In this document: positions 45,157-55,017 of the stretch, one piece after another
Layout: each line of letters begins with the position of its first letter
Numbering within the stretch: the first letter of the stretch is position 1
The notes under the pieces: model-generated
Told to the model about the DNA's origin: nothing
Database searches by the model: none
What the model saw: only the letters and a program-made list of their open reading frames with translations
Position numbers and translations under genes: made by a program
Origin: Vibrio pacinii DSM 19139
Lineage (GTDB): Bacteria > Pseudomonadota > Gammaproteobacteria > Enterobacterales > Vibrionaceae
Assembly (NCBI RefSeq): GCF_000711795.1
Contig: NZ_JONH01000011.1
Coordinates: forward strand, 1 to 64,000
Reading direction: 5' to 3'
Length of the DNA stretch: 64,000 nt

Positions 45157-45912
45157 CTAATCAAACAACAGTACTTCAACACCATCAAAGCTCGCTTTGG
45201 TGACTTGAGTATTGAATACGTCAGAAAGTTGCACGGGGTCGAGCACGTGATCGACATCGCCAAACTGCTGTAAGACACCTTTATCAAGCAGCAGCGCCTG
45301 ATCAGCATGTTTCAGTGTTCGGTTCAGATCATGATTCGACATGATGACGGTGATCCCCATCTTGGCCACACGTTGAATCAATTTATACAATAAGCTCTCT
45401 TGGCCAATATCAAGCGGCGCTGCGGGTTCATCTAGAATCAACACGTTAGCATCGGGGTTTAATGTCGGCCATACCTGCAAACAGATGGCACAAAGGCGAA
45501 CGCGCTGCCACTCTCCTCCAGAAAGGCGGTGAATAGAGCGATGTAATTTGTCATCGATGTCTAATAACTGTGCTAATTCATTCACCACTGACTCAAGCTG
45601 TTGTGGGTGAACATCAAGCCATGAAGGCAGCGACAATGAAAGGTAGTGAACCACATCTAGATTGAACGCTGGTCGATCATTTTGACTTAAGAACGCGCGC
45701 GAATGGGCCAGCGACTCGATAGAGCTAGAAGCAACATCCACATCACCGAGACGCACTTGCCCGTCAAAATCGAGCAAACCTGCAAGTGCTGACAACAAGG
45801 TACTTTTCCCACTGCCGTTAGGGCCGATAACGTGCACAACTTCGCCTCGTTTAACCTTGAACGAGAGGGGTAGCAGTCGCGAGCCAACGCACAAACTATT
45901 AACGTCAATCAT
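45157..45912 (-). CDS. btuD: Vitamin B12 importer ATP-binding protein BtuD
   Basis: A 251-aa ABC ATPase: Walker [10 protein letters not shown], signature [11 protein letters not shown], Walker B VLILDEP and switch His in SNHDLNRT. The sequence and the eight-base overlap with btuC identify it as BtuD. It powers cobalamin import across the inner membrane. The binding protein BtuF is not in the window. Confidence 0.9.
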   Translation of the reverse strand: MIDVNSLCVGSRLLPLSFKVKRGEVVHVIGPNGSGKSTLLSALAGLLDFDGQVRLGDVDVASSSIESLAHSRAFLSQNDRPAFNLDVVHYLSLSLPSWLDVHPQQLESVVNELAQLLDIDDKLHRSIHRLSGGEWQRVRLCAICLQVWPTLNPDANVLILDEPAAPLDIGQESLLYKLIQRVAKMGITVIMSNHDLNRTLKHADQALLLDKGVLQQFGDVDHVLDPVQLSDVFNTQVTKASFDGVEVLLFD

Positions 45913-46894
45913 GATTACTCACCAACATCCAAATGAAGATTGGCGCACCAATCGACGTGGTCACAACACCTAGCGGCAACTCAGCGGAATTTAACGCCGT
46001 ACGCGCCACTAAATCAGCAAACACCACTAAGCTTGCGCCAGCCAAAGCCGACATCGGCAGTAAATAACGATTCTCACTGCCAAACGCGAGTCGTAAAAGA
46101 TGGGGCACCACTAATCCAACAAAACCAATCACACCGCCAAGCGCCACCGCGCCACCCACTAGCACAGAAACCGCTAAAATGAGTTTCCAACGCACTTTAT
46201 CAATGTCGATACCTAATTGCTTGGCATGCACTTCACCCATCATTAACCTGTCAAGCAGCGCACCGCGGCAACAGATCCAAACCAACACAGGCAACAGAAC
46301 TAACGTCAATAAATGGTGATACCAACTGGCGGAGCCGATGCTGCCCATCAACCAATACATCAATTGGCGTAAGCTTAAATCATCACTAAAGTAAAATGCC
46401 CACGTGACAACCGCTCCAGACAAAATACCGAGTGCCACTCCAACCAATAACAGCTTTGTCGTTGTTAAGCGCATGTTTTGCGCGATAGAGACCAACAAAA
46501 GAGTAAAGATCAAAGATCCTATGACTGCGGCGAGCATAAAACCTAGCGGCGTGGCCAACAGGGGGAAAAAGAACAGCACGATCACCATCATCACACTAGC
46601 GCCGCCGGAAATACCGATCACGCCCGGCTCGGCTAATACGTTCCCCAGTAGTACTTGCAGCACCGCGCCAGAGACCGCAAGCGAAGCGCCAACCGCAATC
46701 GCCGCAAGCAAACGAGGAAGCCGTAATTGCAGTACAAGTTGTTCTTGCAGTGTGGTTAACGGCTGAAAAGGATGAATGAACAATTCACCCACCATGAGGT
46801 AGACCGTGCTTGTTAGTAGCAGCAATAGACTAAATAGCAATGCGACACGGGTCCAACGACGACGGCGACGGTTAAGTAACTGAGTAAATTCCAT
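45905..46894 (-). CDS. btuC: Vitamin B12 importer permease BtuC
   Basis: A 329-aa FecCD-type permease with about ten membrane helices. Typical phrases are [39 protein letters not shown] and [20 protein letters not shown] near the C-terminus, which contains the coupling helix to the ATPase. Together with btuD and the nearby cobTSUC operon this supports a cobalamin substrate rather than a siderophore. No cobalamin riboswitch fits in the 91 nt upstream. Confidence 0.88.
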   Translation of the reverse strand: MEFTQLLNRRRRRWTRVALLFSLLLLLTSTVYLMVGELFIHPFQPLTTLQEQLVLQLRLPRLLAAIAVGASLAVSGAVLQVLLGNVLAEPGVIGISGGASVMMVIVLFFFPLLATPLGFMLAAVIGSLIFTLLLVSIAQNMRLTTTKLLLVGVALGILSGAVVTWAFYFSDDLSLRQLMYWLMGSIGSASWYHHLLTLVLLPVLVWICCRGALLDRLMMGEVHAKQLGIDIDKVRWKLILAVSVLVGGAVALGGVIGFVGLVVPHLLRLAFGSENRYLLPMSALAGASLVVFADLVARTALNSAELPLGVVTTSIGAPIFIWMLVSNHD

Positions 46895-46923
46895 TGAAAA
46901 TGGTCGGGCTTAGGGTAAACGAA

Positions 46924-46953
46924 TAGTGGCTTAACGATACCGTTAAGCCACTA
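46924..46953. promoter_or_regulatory. 13-bp perfect stem-loop between astE and btuC
   Basis: TAGTGGCTTAACG and CGTTAAGCCACTA are exact complements around a 4-nt loop (ATAC). Neither strand has a good T tract. It lies 30 bp before btuC and 33 bp after astE, so it may be a weak terminator for astE or an operator for btuCD. Confidence 0.55.
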
Positions 46954-46985
46954 AAATAGAAAGTGATTCGATAACAATAACGTCA

Positions 46986-48014
46986 TCAGTCGTAAACGAC
47001 TTGACCCTCTTCGTAACGAGTCTTGACTGGGCAAACCATTAATGCGGCTCGCTGACCTATCTCGACTCGACGATTCGGAAAGACAATCGCCTCGCCTTCA
47101 TTCTTGGCCATCAACGGTTTATCACCATCATGACCGAACACTTCACCGTGCTTGAACGCGGTAAAATTCTCGACGTTATCGTCAAATAAGAAGTCGAAAT
47201 CGTCATGAATACGCACAATAGTACGACTGACTCGATACATGGTCGGCTGGCGTGGCAAGTGTTCTGGTTTACTTTCAGCAATTAAGTCACGTAAAGCCAA
47301 ATCAAAGGCAACCAATTTTTCAAGCTCATTCTCGCCGATCTTTGCGACCCGCCCCAGTTCGATAGTCAACGCTTGGGCGGCGAAATTTTCTGCGCTAAAC
47401 CAGCTAAACGTACTCGAAGGGGCATTAGAGAACATCACCGCTTCAAGATGGGCGCTCGCGACGAATTCCATCAACGCTTGGCTGCGAACAGGATGTCTGA
47501 CCCTAGGACTAACCACAAACGAATAGTGCTTAGATAAGCGAATCGCGCAATGCAAATCAAGATGCCAGCGCTGCTCTACCGGTGTTCCTTGATAGAAATC
47601 CCTAACCACCTGTTTAAGGTTGTTAGCAATGTTAAGCTCTTTCGAAGGTGGGTACGCTTTGTCGTCAAACAAACGATTCAGATTGGTTTCGATAAATCGC
47701 GTGTGCGCATTAGTTGCTTCTGGGTGAGCATTAATAAATAGCAGTCGATGCTTTAACGGTTGAAAGCCTGACTGAATGTCGTGAATGATCTTATCGACAA
47801 TTTCCATCGGTGCGGTTTCATCGCCATGAATACCACACGAAATAATGATGTGCTTGCTATCTGGTGATAGTTGCTTTGGAATAACCTCAAGCACGCCACG
47901 TTGATGTGATTTAAAGACAGAACCACCTGCAACCACAATTTGGCCTGTCGGCACTGCTTGTTGTAGGTCTAAGCTGTCAAAAAGAAAAGATTGGCGAAAC
48001 AGGGTTTTCGTCAT
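46986..48014 (-). CDS. astE: Succinylglutamate desuccinylase AstE
   Basis: AstE performs the last step of the arginine succinyltransferase pathway, splitting N2-succinylglutamate. The 342-aa zinc carboxypeptidase-fold protein has the metal motif CGIHGDE (His, Glu) and the third ligand in WHLDLHCAI, and the C-terminal sequence MYRVSRTIVRIHDDF typical of the family. AAAGGAG precedes the ATG. It stands apart from the other ast genes, as is common in vibrios. Confidence 0.92.
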   Translation of the reverse strand: MTKTLFRQSFLFDSLDLQQAVPTGQIVVAGGSVFKSHQRGVLEVIPKQLSPDSKHIIISCGIHGDETAPMEIVDKIIHDIQSGFQPLKHRLLFINAHPEATNAHTRFIETNLNRLFDDKAYPPSKELNIANNLKQVVRDFYQGTPVEQRWHLDLHCAIRLSKHYSFVVSPRVRHPVRSQALMEFVASAHLEAVMFSNAPSSTFSWFSAENFAAQALTIELGRVAKIGENELEKLVAFDLALRDLIAESKPEHLPRQPTMYRVSRTIVRIHDDFDFLFDDNVENFTAFKHGEVFGHDGDKPLMAKNEGEAIVFPNRRVEIGQRAALMVCPVKTRYEEGQVVYD

Positions 48015-48169
48015 GCGCTACTCCTTTATTGCACAGCGGGTATGTTAATGAATTGTTCAGACAAATTATGTAGATGGGATCGCACTTATCGACACGAACC
48101 GTGTGCTTCATTGTAATTTATCACGTTGTCAAAAAATGACGATGACTTCGAAGTCTCTCACTGCGCAAA

Positions 48170-48190
48170 TAAGCCGAGCTTTTGCTCGGC
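48170..48190 (-). terminator. Terminator of the cob-pepF operon
   Basis: Reading leftward, GCCGAGC and GCTCGGC pair around TTTT-type loop bases and are followed by TTATTTG, 30 nt after the pepF stop. The tail is imperfect. Confidence 0.6.
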
Positions 48191-48219
48191 CAACTGATAA
48201 TACCATGATTTAATGTTAG

Positions 48220-50013
48220 TTATTCTTGATCTAGCAACAATTCGAACTGATCAATTTTCGCTTTCACGTGTTGAATGCTCTGCTGCCAGAAATCAGGTAA
48301 GGTTAAATCCATACCAAGATGCTTTTGCACGACATCTTCCGCCATCATTGTACCGGTATCTCTTAGCAAGCTGACATAATCTGGGTAAAACTGCTCACCC
48401 TTACTCTCTCGCTGTGCATAGACACCAATACTAAACAGATAACCAAATAGGTATGGGTAGTTGTAAAAGCTCACTTCAGAGATAGAAAAATGCAGTTTGC
48501 TTGCCCAAAAATAGGGATCAGGCTCTGTCATCGAGTCGCCATACCACTCTTGCCAAGTTTCACTCATTAATTGACACAGCTCGGCAGGAGTGAGTTCTCC
48601 GTCACGGCGCAGGTGATAGAAACGCTGCTCAAACTCAAAGCGAACTGGAATATTGATCATCAACGCGTAGCAGCTTGATAGCTCTTCCCACAGCATTTCA
48701 AGCTTTTCCGTGCGGCTTTCAACTTGCTCAAGCAGATAATCACGCACAACGTTTTCAGCAAAAATGGACGCCGTTTCCGCCAAAGTCATCGGATAACGGG
48801 TTTGACACAGCGGCATATCGCGCATGATCCAGTTATGGAAAGCGTGCCCTAACTCGTGTGCCAGAGTCAGTAAATCAGAACGGCTACCACCCCAAGTCAT
48901 GAATACTAAGGGGGTTCTTGTCGCAGCGAATTTAGTGCAATAAGCTCCCAGGCGTCGATGCTCACTTGGTTGAGCATCTATCCAACCGTTTTCAACCATC
49001 AAGTCGACAAAATCGGCCATTTCAGGATGGACTTGAGCAAATGCCGCGCGAATGATCTCAATCGCTTCGTCAAAATCATAAAGCTTGGGTTCGGCTTCGG
49101 TTAAGCTCGGCATACCTGCCAAATAGTTCCATGGACGCATTTTATCTAGACCATGCACTCGCGCCATGAGATGGCCAGCTTTTTGACCAATGACACGATT
49201 AGATTTAGCCACCAATATCATGGTTTCGAGAGTGGCACTCTCAATACGGCTTTGATGCAAACTCGGATCAAGAAAATGGACATCGTTTAGCTTTGAGCGC
49301 TTTTGGCACTCAGTTAAACGCCAACCCGCTAGCGCATTTAAAATCGCGGCAAAGGACTCTTGATGAGTTTGCATCGCCTGTTGAATGCCTCGCCAAGCTA
49401 GCTCTTGTTTTGAAAAATCACTGCCATAAAGAAGGCTTGCAGCTTGCGACAAACCGATCTTGGTTTCCTGCTCGCCCTCATTAAACACGACTTGCATTGA
49501 ACCTGTGATGTTGTCGTACAGACGCCCCCACGCATCTCGCCCGTCGACCTGCATCGCGGTCAGAAGTTGTTCTTCAGCTACCGACAACTTAGTTGTTGCC
49601 TGTTTTCTTGTACATTCAATTTGAAACGCCTGACCTGCAACATCAGCGCTGGGGTGATCTAAAACATCTGCAATGAAGCTCTCTGGGGCAACTGTTAAGG
49701 TATTCTCATAGGGTGCAAACGCTTGTGACAGCTCAGAATGGAGTTTAGCAACACGCCCAATCAGCCCTTTGGCCTGGCTGTTGATGGCATCAACCGAGGC
49801 ATAACATTGTGCAAAGGTATTGATAGTGGCCAACAACTGCCCTGCCGCTTCGCTGGTTTGTATCGCATTCTGGGTCACTGATGGTGTATCACGATTGTCA
49901 ACATGTACGCCTAAAGCTTGAATACATTGTTTGATAAGATCGATATCTTGCTCGATTCTTGGATCGTTGAGATCTTGATACGCGATCGATAAGTTCCAAC
50001 TTGGTGCGGTCAT
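48220..50013 (-). CDS. pepF: Oligoendopeptidase F family M3 peptidase
   Basis: A 597-aa cytoplasmic metallopeptidase of the M3B group. The zinc motif is TLAHELGHAFHNW (HELGH), with the downstream Glu ligand in LAETASIFAENV. It degrades peptides of about 7-17 residues in this family. It lies 10 nt after cobC and has AAAGGAAG as ribosome site, so it is cotranscribed with the cobalamin genes although no functional link is known. Confidence 0.9.
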   Translation of the reverse strand: MTAPSWNLSIAYQDLNDPRIEQDIDLIKQCIQALGVHVDNRDTPSVTQNAIQTSEAAGQLLATINTFAQCYASVDAINSQAKGLIGRVAKLHSELSQAFAPYENTLTVAPESFIADVLDHPSADVAGQAFQIECTRKQATTKLSVAEEQLLTAMQVDGRDAWGRLYDNITGSMQVVFNEGEQETKIGLSQAASLLYGSDFSKQELAWRGIQQAMQTHQESFAAILNALAGWRLTECQKRSKLNDVHFLDPSLHQSRIESATLETMILVAKSNRVIGQKAGHLMARVHGLDKMRPWNYLAGMPSLTEAEPKLYDFDEAIEIIRAAFAQVHPEMADFVDLMVENGWIDAQPSEHRRLGAYCTKFAATRTPLVFMTWGGSRSDLLTLAHELGHAFHNWIMRDMPLCQTRYPMTLAETASIFAENVVRDYLLEQVESRTEKLEMLWEELSSCYALMINIPVRFEFEQRFYHLRRDGELTPAELCQLMSETWQEWYGDSMTEPDPYFWASKLHFSISEVSFYNYPYLFGYLFSIGVYAQRESKGEQFYPDYVSLLRDTGTMMAEDVVQKHLGMDLTLPDFWQQSIQHVKAKIDQFELLLDQE

Positions 50014-50023
50014 GATACTTCCT

Positions 50024-50650
50024 TTACTGTCCCGTCAACGGTGCGCCGATAGAGCATACGCGTGTGTGTAGCTGTTCGGCCCGAGTAATTTGAATATGTG
50101 TCAGTGTCTGGTGGCCAATTGATAGCGCAGAATAGAGCGTAGGATTACGCCAATCTAACTGTAATACGTTCGCTATTATCATTCTGATCGTGCCACCATG
50201 ACAAATAATCAGCGTGTCTTGTTGCGCAGCTTCGCAAAACTCCTGCCATTGCAAGCTCACTCTATGGTGAAACTCTTGCAAGCTTTCCGCTCCCGGTAAA
50301 GGGTTATTGGCAGGATCTTGCCAAAACGCCTCTAGTAATGGCCAAGCATGCTCTGCCTGCTCAAATGGCACACCATCAAGATCGCCAAATGAGATTTCGC
50401 GCCACTGTGAATTGATCTGATAACTTAGCCCAGTTTGATTGCTAACAAGCCGTTTAGCCAAATCTTGGCAGCGTTTTAAAGGCGATGTTTGTAGCGCACT
50501 AAAAGAACGAGATTGTGCCAACAGGTTTTGACAAATCGCCGCTTGAATCTCATCATCAACGCCAATATCGGTATGACCATACAACGCAGGTAATCCAGCC
50601 GTTTTACCATGACGCAACAGATAGACGTTAATGGTTGTTACTTGCTTCAT
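50024..50650 (-). CDS. cobC: Adenosylcobalamin phosphatase / alpha-ribazole phosphatase CobC
   Basis: A 208-aa histidine-phosphatase superfamily member with the RHG motif at LLRHGKTAG and the second His in ICHGGTIRM. Genomic context (6 nt after cobU) assigns it as CobC, which removes the 5' phosphate from alpha-ribazole phosphate or adenosylcobalamin phosphate. The ATG at 50650 is preferred over the TTG just before it. Confidence 0.88.
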   Translation of the reverse strand: MKQVTTINVYLLRHGKTAGLPALYGHTDIGVDDEIQAAICQNLLAQSRSFSALQTSPLKRCQDLAKRLVSNQTGLSYQINSQWREISFGDLDGVPFEQAEHAWPLLEAFWQDPANNPLPGAESLQEFHHRVSLQWQEFCEAAQQDTLIICHGGTIRMIIANVLQLDWRNPTLYSALSIGHQTLTHIQITRAEQLHTRVCSIGAPLTGQ

Positions 50651-50659
50651 CAATCACAC

Positions 50660-51190
50660 TCACTGTTTTAAAACCAATGACAGCCCGGCGGCGACCAAGG
50701 TCACTTTGTCGGCAATGTTAGCAATGGCTTGATTCATCCACCCGGCGTGATCAACGAACAGTCTTGATATTTCACCGAGTGGCACAACGCCTAGGCCAAC
50801 TTCATTCGAGACCAAAACAATATCTGCGCGAGTCGCACTCAACGCTTCAACCAAACCGGCAACATTACGTTCTATATCGGGTGCGCTTAATGTTTGGCCT
50901 TGATTGTAAATGACGTTGTTGAGCCATAATGTCAGACAATCAACTAGAACGACTTGGTCGGATTGAAATTGAGCAACAAGCGTGGCCAGATCCACTGGGC
51001 ATTCATGTTCGACCCAACCTTGCCCACGAGATTGTTGATGCTGTTCAATCCGCTGTTGCATCTCTTGATCAAAAGCGATGGCGGTCGCGACATAATGTTT
51101 AGTACGATTTTGGCTCAGTGCTATCACCTTAGATTCCGCAAGGCTCGATTTACCCGAGCGAGCACCACCTAAAATTAACTCGATACTCAT
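50660..51190 (-). CDS. cobU: Adenosylcobinamide kinase / guanylyltransferase CobU
   Basis: A 176-aa bifunctional enzyme that phosphorylates adenosylcobinamide and adds GMP. The P-loop [13 protein letters not shown] is at the N-terminus and [12 protein letters not shown] is the Walker B-like region; the guanylylated His is expected in [11 protein letters not shown]. Its start overlaps the cobS stop by four bases. Confidence 0.93.
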   Translation of the reverse strand: MSIELILGGARSGKSSLAESKVIALSQNRTKHYVATAIAFDQEMQQRIEQHQQSRGQGWVEHECPVDLATLVAQFQSDQVVLVDCLTLWLNNVIYNQGQTLSAPDIERNVAGLVEALSATRADIVLVSNEVGLGVVPLGEISRLFVDHAGWMNQAIANIADKVTLVAAGLSLVLKQ

Positions 51191-51963
51191 AGCGTCCTCA
51201 TCTGAAATGCAATCAGAGTTAGGTAGATCAAAAGTTCAGTAACTTGCTGCGCAGCGCCTAAACAATCACCGGTAAAACCGCCGATACGTTTAATCAACCA
51301 CGCTTTAAATAGCCATCGAAAGGCGGCCATTACTAGAACCAACGCTACAATATGCTCAAGAGGTAAAAACAGACACGGCGCTATTCCAGTCAATAGCAAG
51401 AATATGACTTCACGGCGAGATTGGCGCTCAGCTAAAGGCTTACTTTTACTGGCATCGGTGTCGCTGACATAAGGCATATCAAAAATAAGCGAAGCTGCAA
51501 TCGCGCGGCTTAGCGTATAACCGCAAATCACGATCAACGCAAAGTCATCAAGGCGAACCAGTTCACTTAGAAACAGGAACTTACCTAACAGCGCCATGAT
51601 CAATGCGCTTGCGCCATACGTCCCTATCCGGCTGTCTTTCATGATGGATAAGCGCTTTTCTACGCTCATACCACCGCCAATGCCATCGGCCATGTCGGTT
51701 AGGCCATCTTCATGAAAAGCCCCCGTCAATAATAGGCTAAACACCATCATCAAAAACAGCGCAATCGTATCAGGAAATAACCATTGCGCCGCGGTAAAAA
51801 ATGCCACGCACAAGCTACCTAGCAGAGCGCCGACTAGGGCAAAATAACGCCCAGCTTGATTCATTCGCTCGCGACTATACGGTATTGAAGCGAGTATTGG
51901 CAGGCGTGAGAAAAAGCTTAACGCCAACATAAACAGCTGGATTTGGTATTTCAACGCTGCCAT
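51187..51963 (-). CDS. cobS: Adenosylcobinamide-GDP ribazoletransferase CobS
   Basis: A 258-aa inner-membrane protein with about seven hydrophobic segments; it joins adenosylcobinamide-GDP to alpha-ribazole. The metal-binding motif [18 protein letters not shown] is clear. It overlaps cobT by one base and cobU by four, so the three are translationally coupled. Confidence 0.93.
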   Translation of the reverse strand: MAALKYQIQLFMLALSFFSRLPILASIPYSRERMNQAGRYFALVGALLGSLCVAFFTAAQWLFPDTIALFLMMVFSLLLTGAFHEDGLTDMADGIGGGMSVEKRLSIMKDSRIGTYGASALIMALLGKFLFLSELVRLDDFALIVICGYTLSRAIAASLIFDMPYVSDTDASKSKPLAERQSRREVIFLLLTGIAPCLFLPLEHIVALVLVMAAFRWLFKAWLIKRIGGFTGDCLGAAQQVTELLIYLTLIAFQMRTL

Positions 51964-52994
51964 TAGTCAACCACAACGCCAGCTTGTTCAAAACTGGCCA
52001 TATTGCTGTAAAATTCAGCCGCTGCGCGCACTAAAGGCAACGCCAACACCGCGCCCGTCCCTTCACCCAAGCGTAGTGACAGGTCAAGCAAAGGCTCAGC
52101 GTGCAATTCAGCCAATAAATATTGATGGCCGATTTCATGAGACTGATGCGCAAAAATCATCACCTCACGGCAACTAGGTTCGATAAGCGTTGCCACGTAA
52201 GCGGCGGCGCTAACAATGAAGCCATCAACCAATACCGGCACTTTGTTTTCTCCTGCGGCAAGAAAGCCACCGACCATTTGCACAATTTCGTAGCCGCCAA
52301 CTTCAGCGAGGATCTCGCTGACTTTTTTTCCTTGGCAACGAGCGACGCCTTGTGCAACCAGCGCGATTTTTTTCTCTAGCTGCTTATCACTAATTCCGGT
52401 GCCTCTGCCCACACAGGCGCTGGCATCTCGCCCAGAAAGTGCCGCCAGCAATGCCGCGGCACTGCTGGTATTACCGATGCCCATTTCACCAAACATCACA
52501 ATGTTTGAACCCGACGCAATAATGTCAGTCACTAACTGTTTGCCCAGTTCAATACCGCGCTCAACCTGAAGCAGAGACATCGCAGGTTGCTCGGCAAAGT
52601 TGGCGGTTCTTTCACCAAGTCGTTGGATCAAAAAGTGTTCATGGTCCGATTCAATCGGTACAAGAATGCCGCAGTCGACGACTTTGAGCGCGACGTCATT
52701 AACAGAGCAAAAGCAATTAATCGCCGCACCACCTGCTAAAAAGTTTAATACCATCTGCTGAGTTACCGCACTTGGCGCAATACTGACGCCTTGATCGGCA
52801 ATACCATGATCAGCGGCAAACACAATAGCTGTCGGTTGATGAATTGAGATATTAGTGACAACGTCACCATGACGATTACTAGCAATCAAGGCTAATTGAT
52901 GTGCTAGCGATTCAAGCTGACCGAGCGAACCTTGTGGTTTGGTTTTTTGATGAATACGATGCCAAATGGCATCTGAATAACGTTGATCTAACAT
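51963..52994 (-). CDS. cobT: Nicotinate-nucleotide:DMB phosphoribosyltransferase CobT
   Basis: A 343-aa enzyme that makes alpha-ribazole phosphate from dimethylbenzimidazole. Motifs: [29 protein letters not shown] and the C-terminal [15 protein letters not shown] containing the catalytic Glu. It lies 3 nt after the flavin-reductase-like gene. With cobS, cobU and cobC it supports cobalamin salvage rather than full synthesis. Confidence 0.94.
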   Translation of the reverse strand: MLDQRYSDAIWHRIHQKTKPQGSLGQLESLAHQLALIASNRHGDVVTNISIHQPTAIVFAADHGIADQGVSIAPSAVTQQMVLNFLAGGAAINCFCSVNDVALKVVDCGILVPIESDHEHFLIQRLGERTANFAEQPAMSLLQVERGIELGKQLVTDIIASGSNIVMFGEMGIGNTSSAAALLAALSGRDASACVGRGTGISDKQLEKKIALVAQGVARCQGKKVSEILAEVGGYEIVQMVGGFLAAGENKVPVLVDGFIVSAAAYVATLIEPSCREVMIFAHQSHEIGHQYLLAELHAEPLLDLSLRLGEGTGAVLALPLVRAAAEFYSNMASFEQAGVVVD

Positions 52995-52997
52995 AAT

Positions 52998-53609
52998 TTA
53001 TTTCGGCCTTGCGACTGAGAAAACTTTATCAAGAGTGGCATATTGACTACCACCGAGACGAGAGAGAGGGTCTACGCTTAACGCATCGACGACCAAGCGG
53101 TCACTGCGTTCGCCAACCACTTGTGGATCGATATAAATCTTTTCAATCTCAGCAAAAATCAGGCTCTGCGGCGTTGCACCGATTTCCTTTACTTCATGAA
53201 GTTTACAGGCGAACGCAATTGGACAGCCTTTAACTCGTGGCAATTCAAAACCATCGAAATCGACTAACTCTAGGCCAGACGCTTCTACTTCAGACTCGCC
53301 GTGCTCAAGCGTCGCCGCGGTTTGAGTGACAGCATCCGCCATCTGTTGCGAGGCAATGTGCACCACTAAACGCCTAGTTTCCAACACATTGCGCGTGGTG
53401 TCTTTGACATCACCTGACGGTTTTTTACCGACAGAAAACATCAACAATGGCGGGTTACTTGCAACGGGTGTGAAATAGGAAAATGGCGCAAGATTATAAT
53501 TGCCGTGTTCTGAGTCAGTGAGTACCCAGGCGATTGGGCGTGGAATCATCGTCTGCGTCATCAGATGATAGATCTGGGTCGGTGCAAGTGTGCTCAGCTC
53601 AATATTCAT
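52998..53609 (-). CDS. Flavin reductase-like FMN-binding protein leading the cob operon
   Basis: A 203-aa split-barrel flavoprotein of the DIM6/NTAB (RutF-like) group: IPRPIAWVLT, NLAPFSYFTPVASNPPLLMFSVG and the phrase FACKLHEVKEIG are typical. It is 3 nt upstream of cobT and has AAGGA before its ATG, so it is the first gene of the cobalamin operon. Some split-barrel flavoproteins (CobR) reduce cob(II) corrinoids, so a role in preparing the corrin for adenosylation is plausible but unproven. No cobalamin riboswitch is visible upstream. Confidence 0.8.
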   Translation of the reverse strand: MNIELSTLAPTQIYHLMTQTMIPRPIAWVLTDSEHGNYNLAPFSYFTPVASNPPLLMFSVGKKPSGDVKDTTRNVLETRRLVVHIASQQMADAVTQTAATLEHGESEVEASGLELVDFDGFELPRVKGCPIAFACKLHEVKEIGATPQSLIFAEIEKIYIDPQVVGERSDRLVVDALSVDPLSRLGGSQYATLDKVFSVARPK

Positions 53610-53854
53610 GGCTCATCCTTTATCTCGAATCCTTTACTCGAGTGTATCGTGAAATCAGCGGCTTAGCATCCCTTATCCCGATTCACTGGCGACAATTATT
53701 GACCTAATTAAAGATTAAACTGACAGGAAAAGTGACCGTTTTATCAAATTTGACGTATGCTTACTACTAGGGAGAAGTTTTACAACGGCACAAACTGTGC
53801 ATTCTTTTTTGTCGTGACATCGTGTTCTCCCATTTGATAGTGCAAGGAGGTTGT
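53610..53854 (+). promoter_or_regulatory. Leader region with attenuator-like hairpin before the 28-aa peptide
   Basis: This 245-bp stretch holds the cob-operon promoter at its left end and, for the rightward direction, a TTGACG-like -35 at about 53750. A small hairpin GCACA/TGTGC (53788-53800) followed by ATTCTTTTTT (to 53810) looks like a terminator or attenuator, 45 nt ahead of the small gene. No other gene is seen. Confidence 0.5.
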
Positions 53855-53941
53855 ATGTTTGCCAATCAAAAGTCGAAACAACAAAAACAGACCAAACCAC
53901 AACAGAGAAAGAACAATAAAGTTCCACTCTCGTTAACCTAG
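53855..53941 (+). CDS. 28-aa Lys/Gln-rich basic peptide
   Basis: A small gene with a textbook ribosome site, AAGGAGG five bases before the ATG. The product begins MFANQKSKQQKQTKPQQRKN and ends LSLT; it has eight Lys/Arg and no acidic residues. A hairpin with a 9-bp stem (AGACCTCGC/GCGAGGTCT, 53951-53974) follows the stop. No family is recognised. The strong translation signal argues for a real peptide. Confidence 0.6.
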   Translation: MFANQKSKQQKQTKPQQRKNNKVPLSLT

Positions 53942-54052
53942 TGAAGGATCAGACCTCGCCGACGCGCGAGGTCTAGCGTATCTACCCGCCGACTTACCAC
54001 CGTTAGTTTGAGCTTTCTCAAGTTCCGCTTTGATTGCCTCTGCTATGCTCAC

Positions 54053-54108
54053 TAGCCATACAACAATCGCATAGTTGTCATATCACTGAGATTGCAGTGA
54101 CATGGCTA
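54053..54108 (+). promoter_or_regulatory. Three-way-junction RNA leader
   Basis: Three nested helices can form: P1 TAGCCAT/ATGGCTA (54053-54059 with 54102-54108), P2 ACAAC/GTTGT (54060-54064 with 54074-54078) and P3 TCACT/AGTGA (54083-54087 with 54096-54100). Thirty-four of 56 bases are paired. It ends 37 nt before the TTG start of the next gene, so it would lie in its 5' leader. Confidence 0.4.
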
Positions 54109-54145
54109 AGCTTCAATCAGGCTTGCGCTAATAAAGGACAGACCA

Positions 54146-54832
54146 TTGAACTCATCAAAAGACATCTGCGTGATTACCGCGGGTTGCACGGGTTTGATCG
54201 GCAACGAGCTAATAAAACAGATGCTCGAACAGCAGCCTATTGCTCGAATTTATGCCTTAAGCCGCCGTCCTTTACCCTTCTTCCACTCCAAATTAAACGT
54301 CATCGAGCATCCACAGCTGCGCGTCCAACAATGGCAAGATGAAGATCCTCGCCCTGAGTATGGTTTTATTTGTCTTGGCACGACGCTCAAGCAAGCCGGC
54401 TCAAAACAGGCCTTAGAAAGCGTCGATTACCAATTGGTTTGCGATGTCGCCCAAGAGATGAAACTGCTGGGGGTGACTAAACTTGCCGTCGTCTCAAGCT
54501 ATGGTGCGTCGATACGTTCATTGTCGCATTACTTGAGATGTAAAGGCCGTATGGAACTCACCATTGAACGTATGGGGTTCGATCGTGTGGTGTTTGTTCG
54601 GCCCGGTCCTCTCAAAGGACTAAGAGAGCAGCCGCGCAAAGATGAAATGATCGTACAGGCCATTGCGAGGATGTTGAAACCGATAATGTTTGGCCGCTTA
54701 GCGAACTTCCAACCTATAGACGCTTCTGACGTTGCTCAAGCGATGCAGTATGGTCTGTTTGCCCATTCAAACAAAAAACTTGAAATACTCGACAGTGTCA
54801 AGATGAGAAATGAGCTCAATCGATACCGATAG
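54146..54832 (+). CDS. NAD(P)-binding SDR-like protein (HTATIP2/YwnB type)
   Basis: A 228-aa atypical short-chain dehydrogenase. The Rossmann motif is ITAGCTGLIGNELI (GxxGxxG) at about residues 10-24, then ICLGTTLKQAGS and VSSYGASIRS, with FVRPGPLKGLRE near the end of the core, as in oxidoreductase HTATIP2-like proteins. It starts with TTG, favoured by AAAGGA upstream. Role unknown. Confidence 0.78.
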   Translation: MNSSKDICVITAGCTGLIGNELIKQMLEQQPIARIYALSRRPLPFFHSKLNVIEHPQLRVQQWQDEDPRPEYGFICLGTTLKQAGSKQALESVDYQLVCDVAQEMKLLGVTKLAVVSSYGASIRSLSHYLRCKGRMELTIERMGFDRVVFVRPGPLKGLREQPRKDEMIVQAIARMLKPIMFGRLANFQPIDASDVAQAMQYGLFAHSNKKLEILDSVKMRNELNRYR

Positions 54833-55017
54833 CTCAAGAGTTAGCCGACTCTTGTTCACGTATTCAGCAAGACACCGCATGCATAACTGATGGCTATATT
54901 TAATAGCCATTTATCATTTTGTTTAGTTACGTCAAACCTTTACCCTGCCAGCCGAATCTAATTTCGAATAAATACAATTAACTAATATTTAACACTATAT
55001 AAATAAGGTTGGCTCAT

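Noticed and set aside
46895..46985. Cobalamin riboswitch before btuC
   Set aside because: The gap is too short and there is no B12-box-like sequence.
53610..53715. Cobalamin riboswitch before the flavin reductase-cobT operon
   Set aside because: A CCAGTG-like stretch is present but the rest of the B12 riboswitch core is not recognisable.
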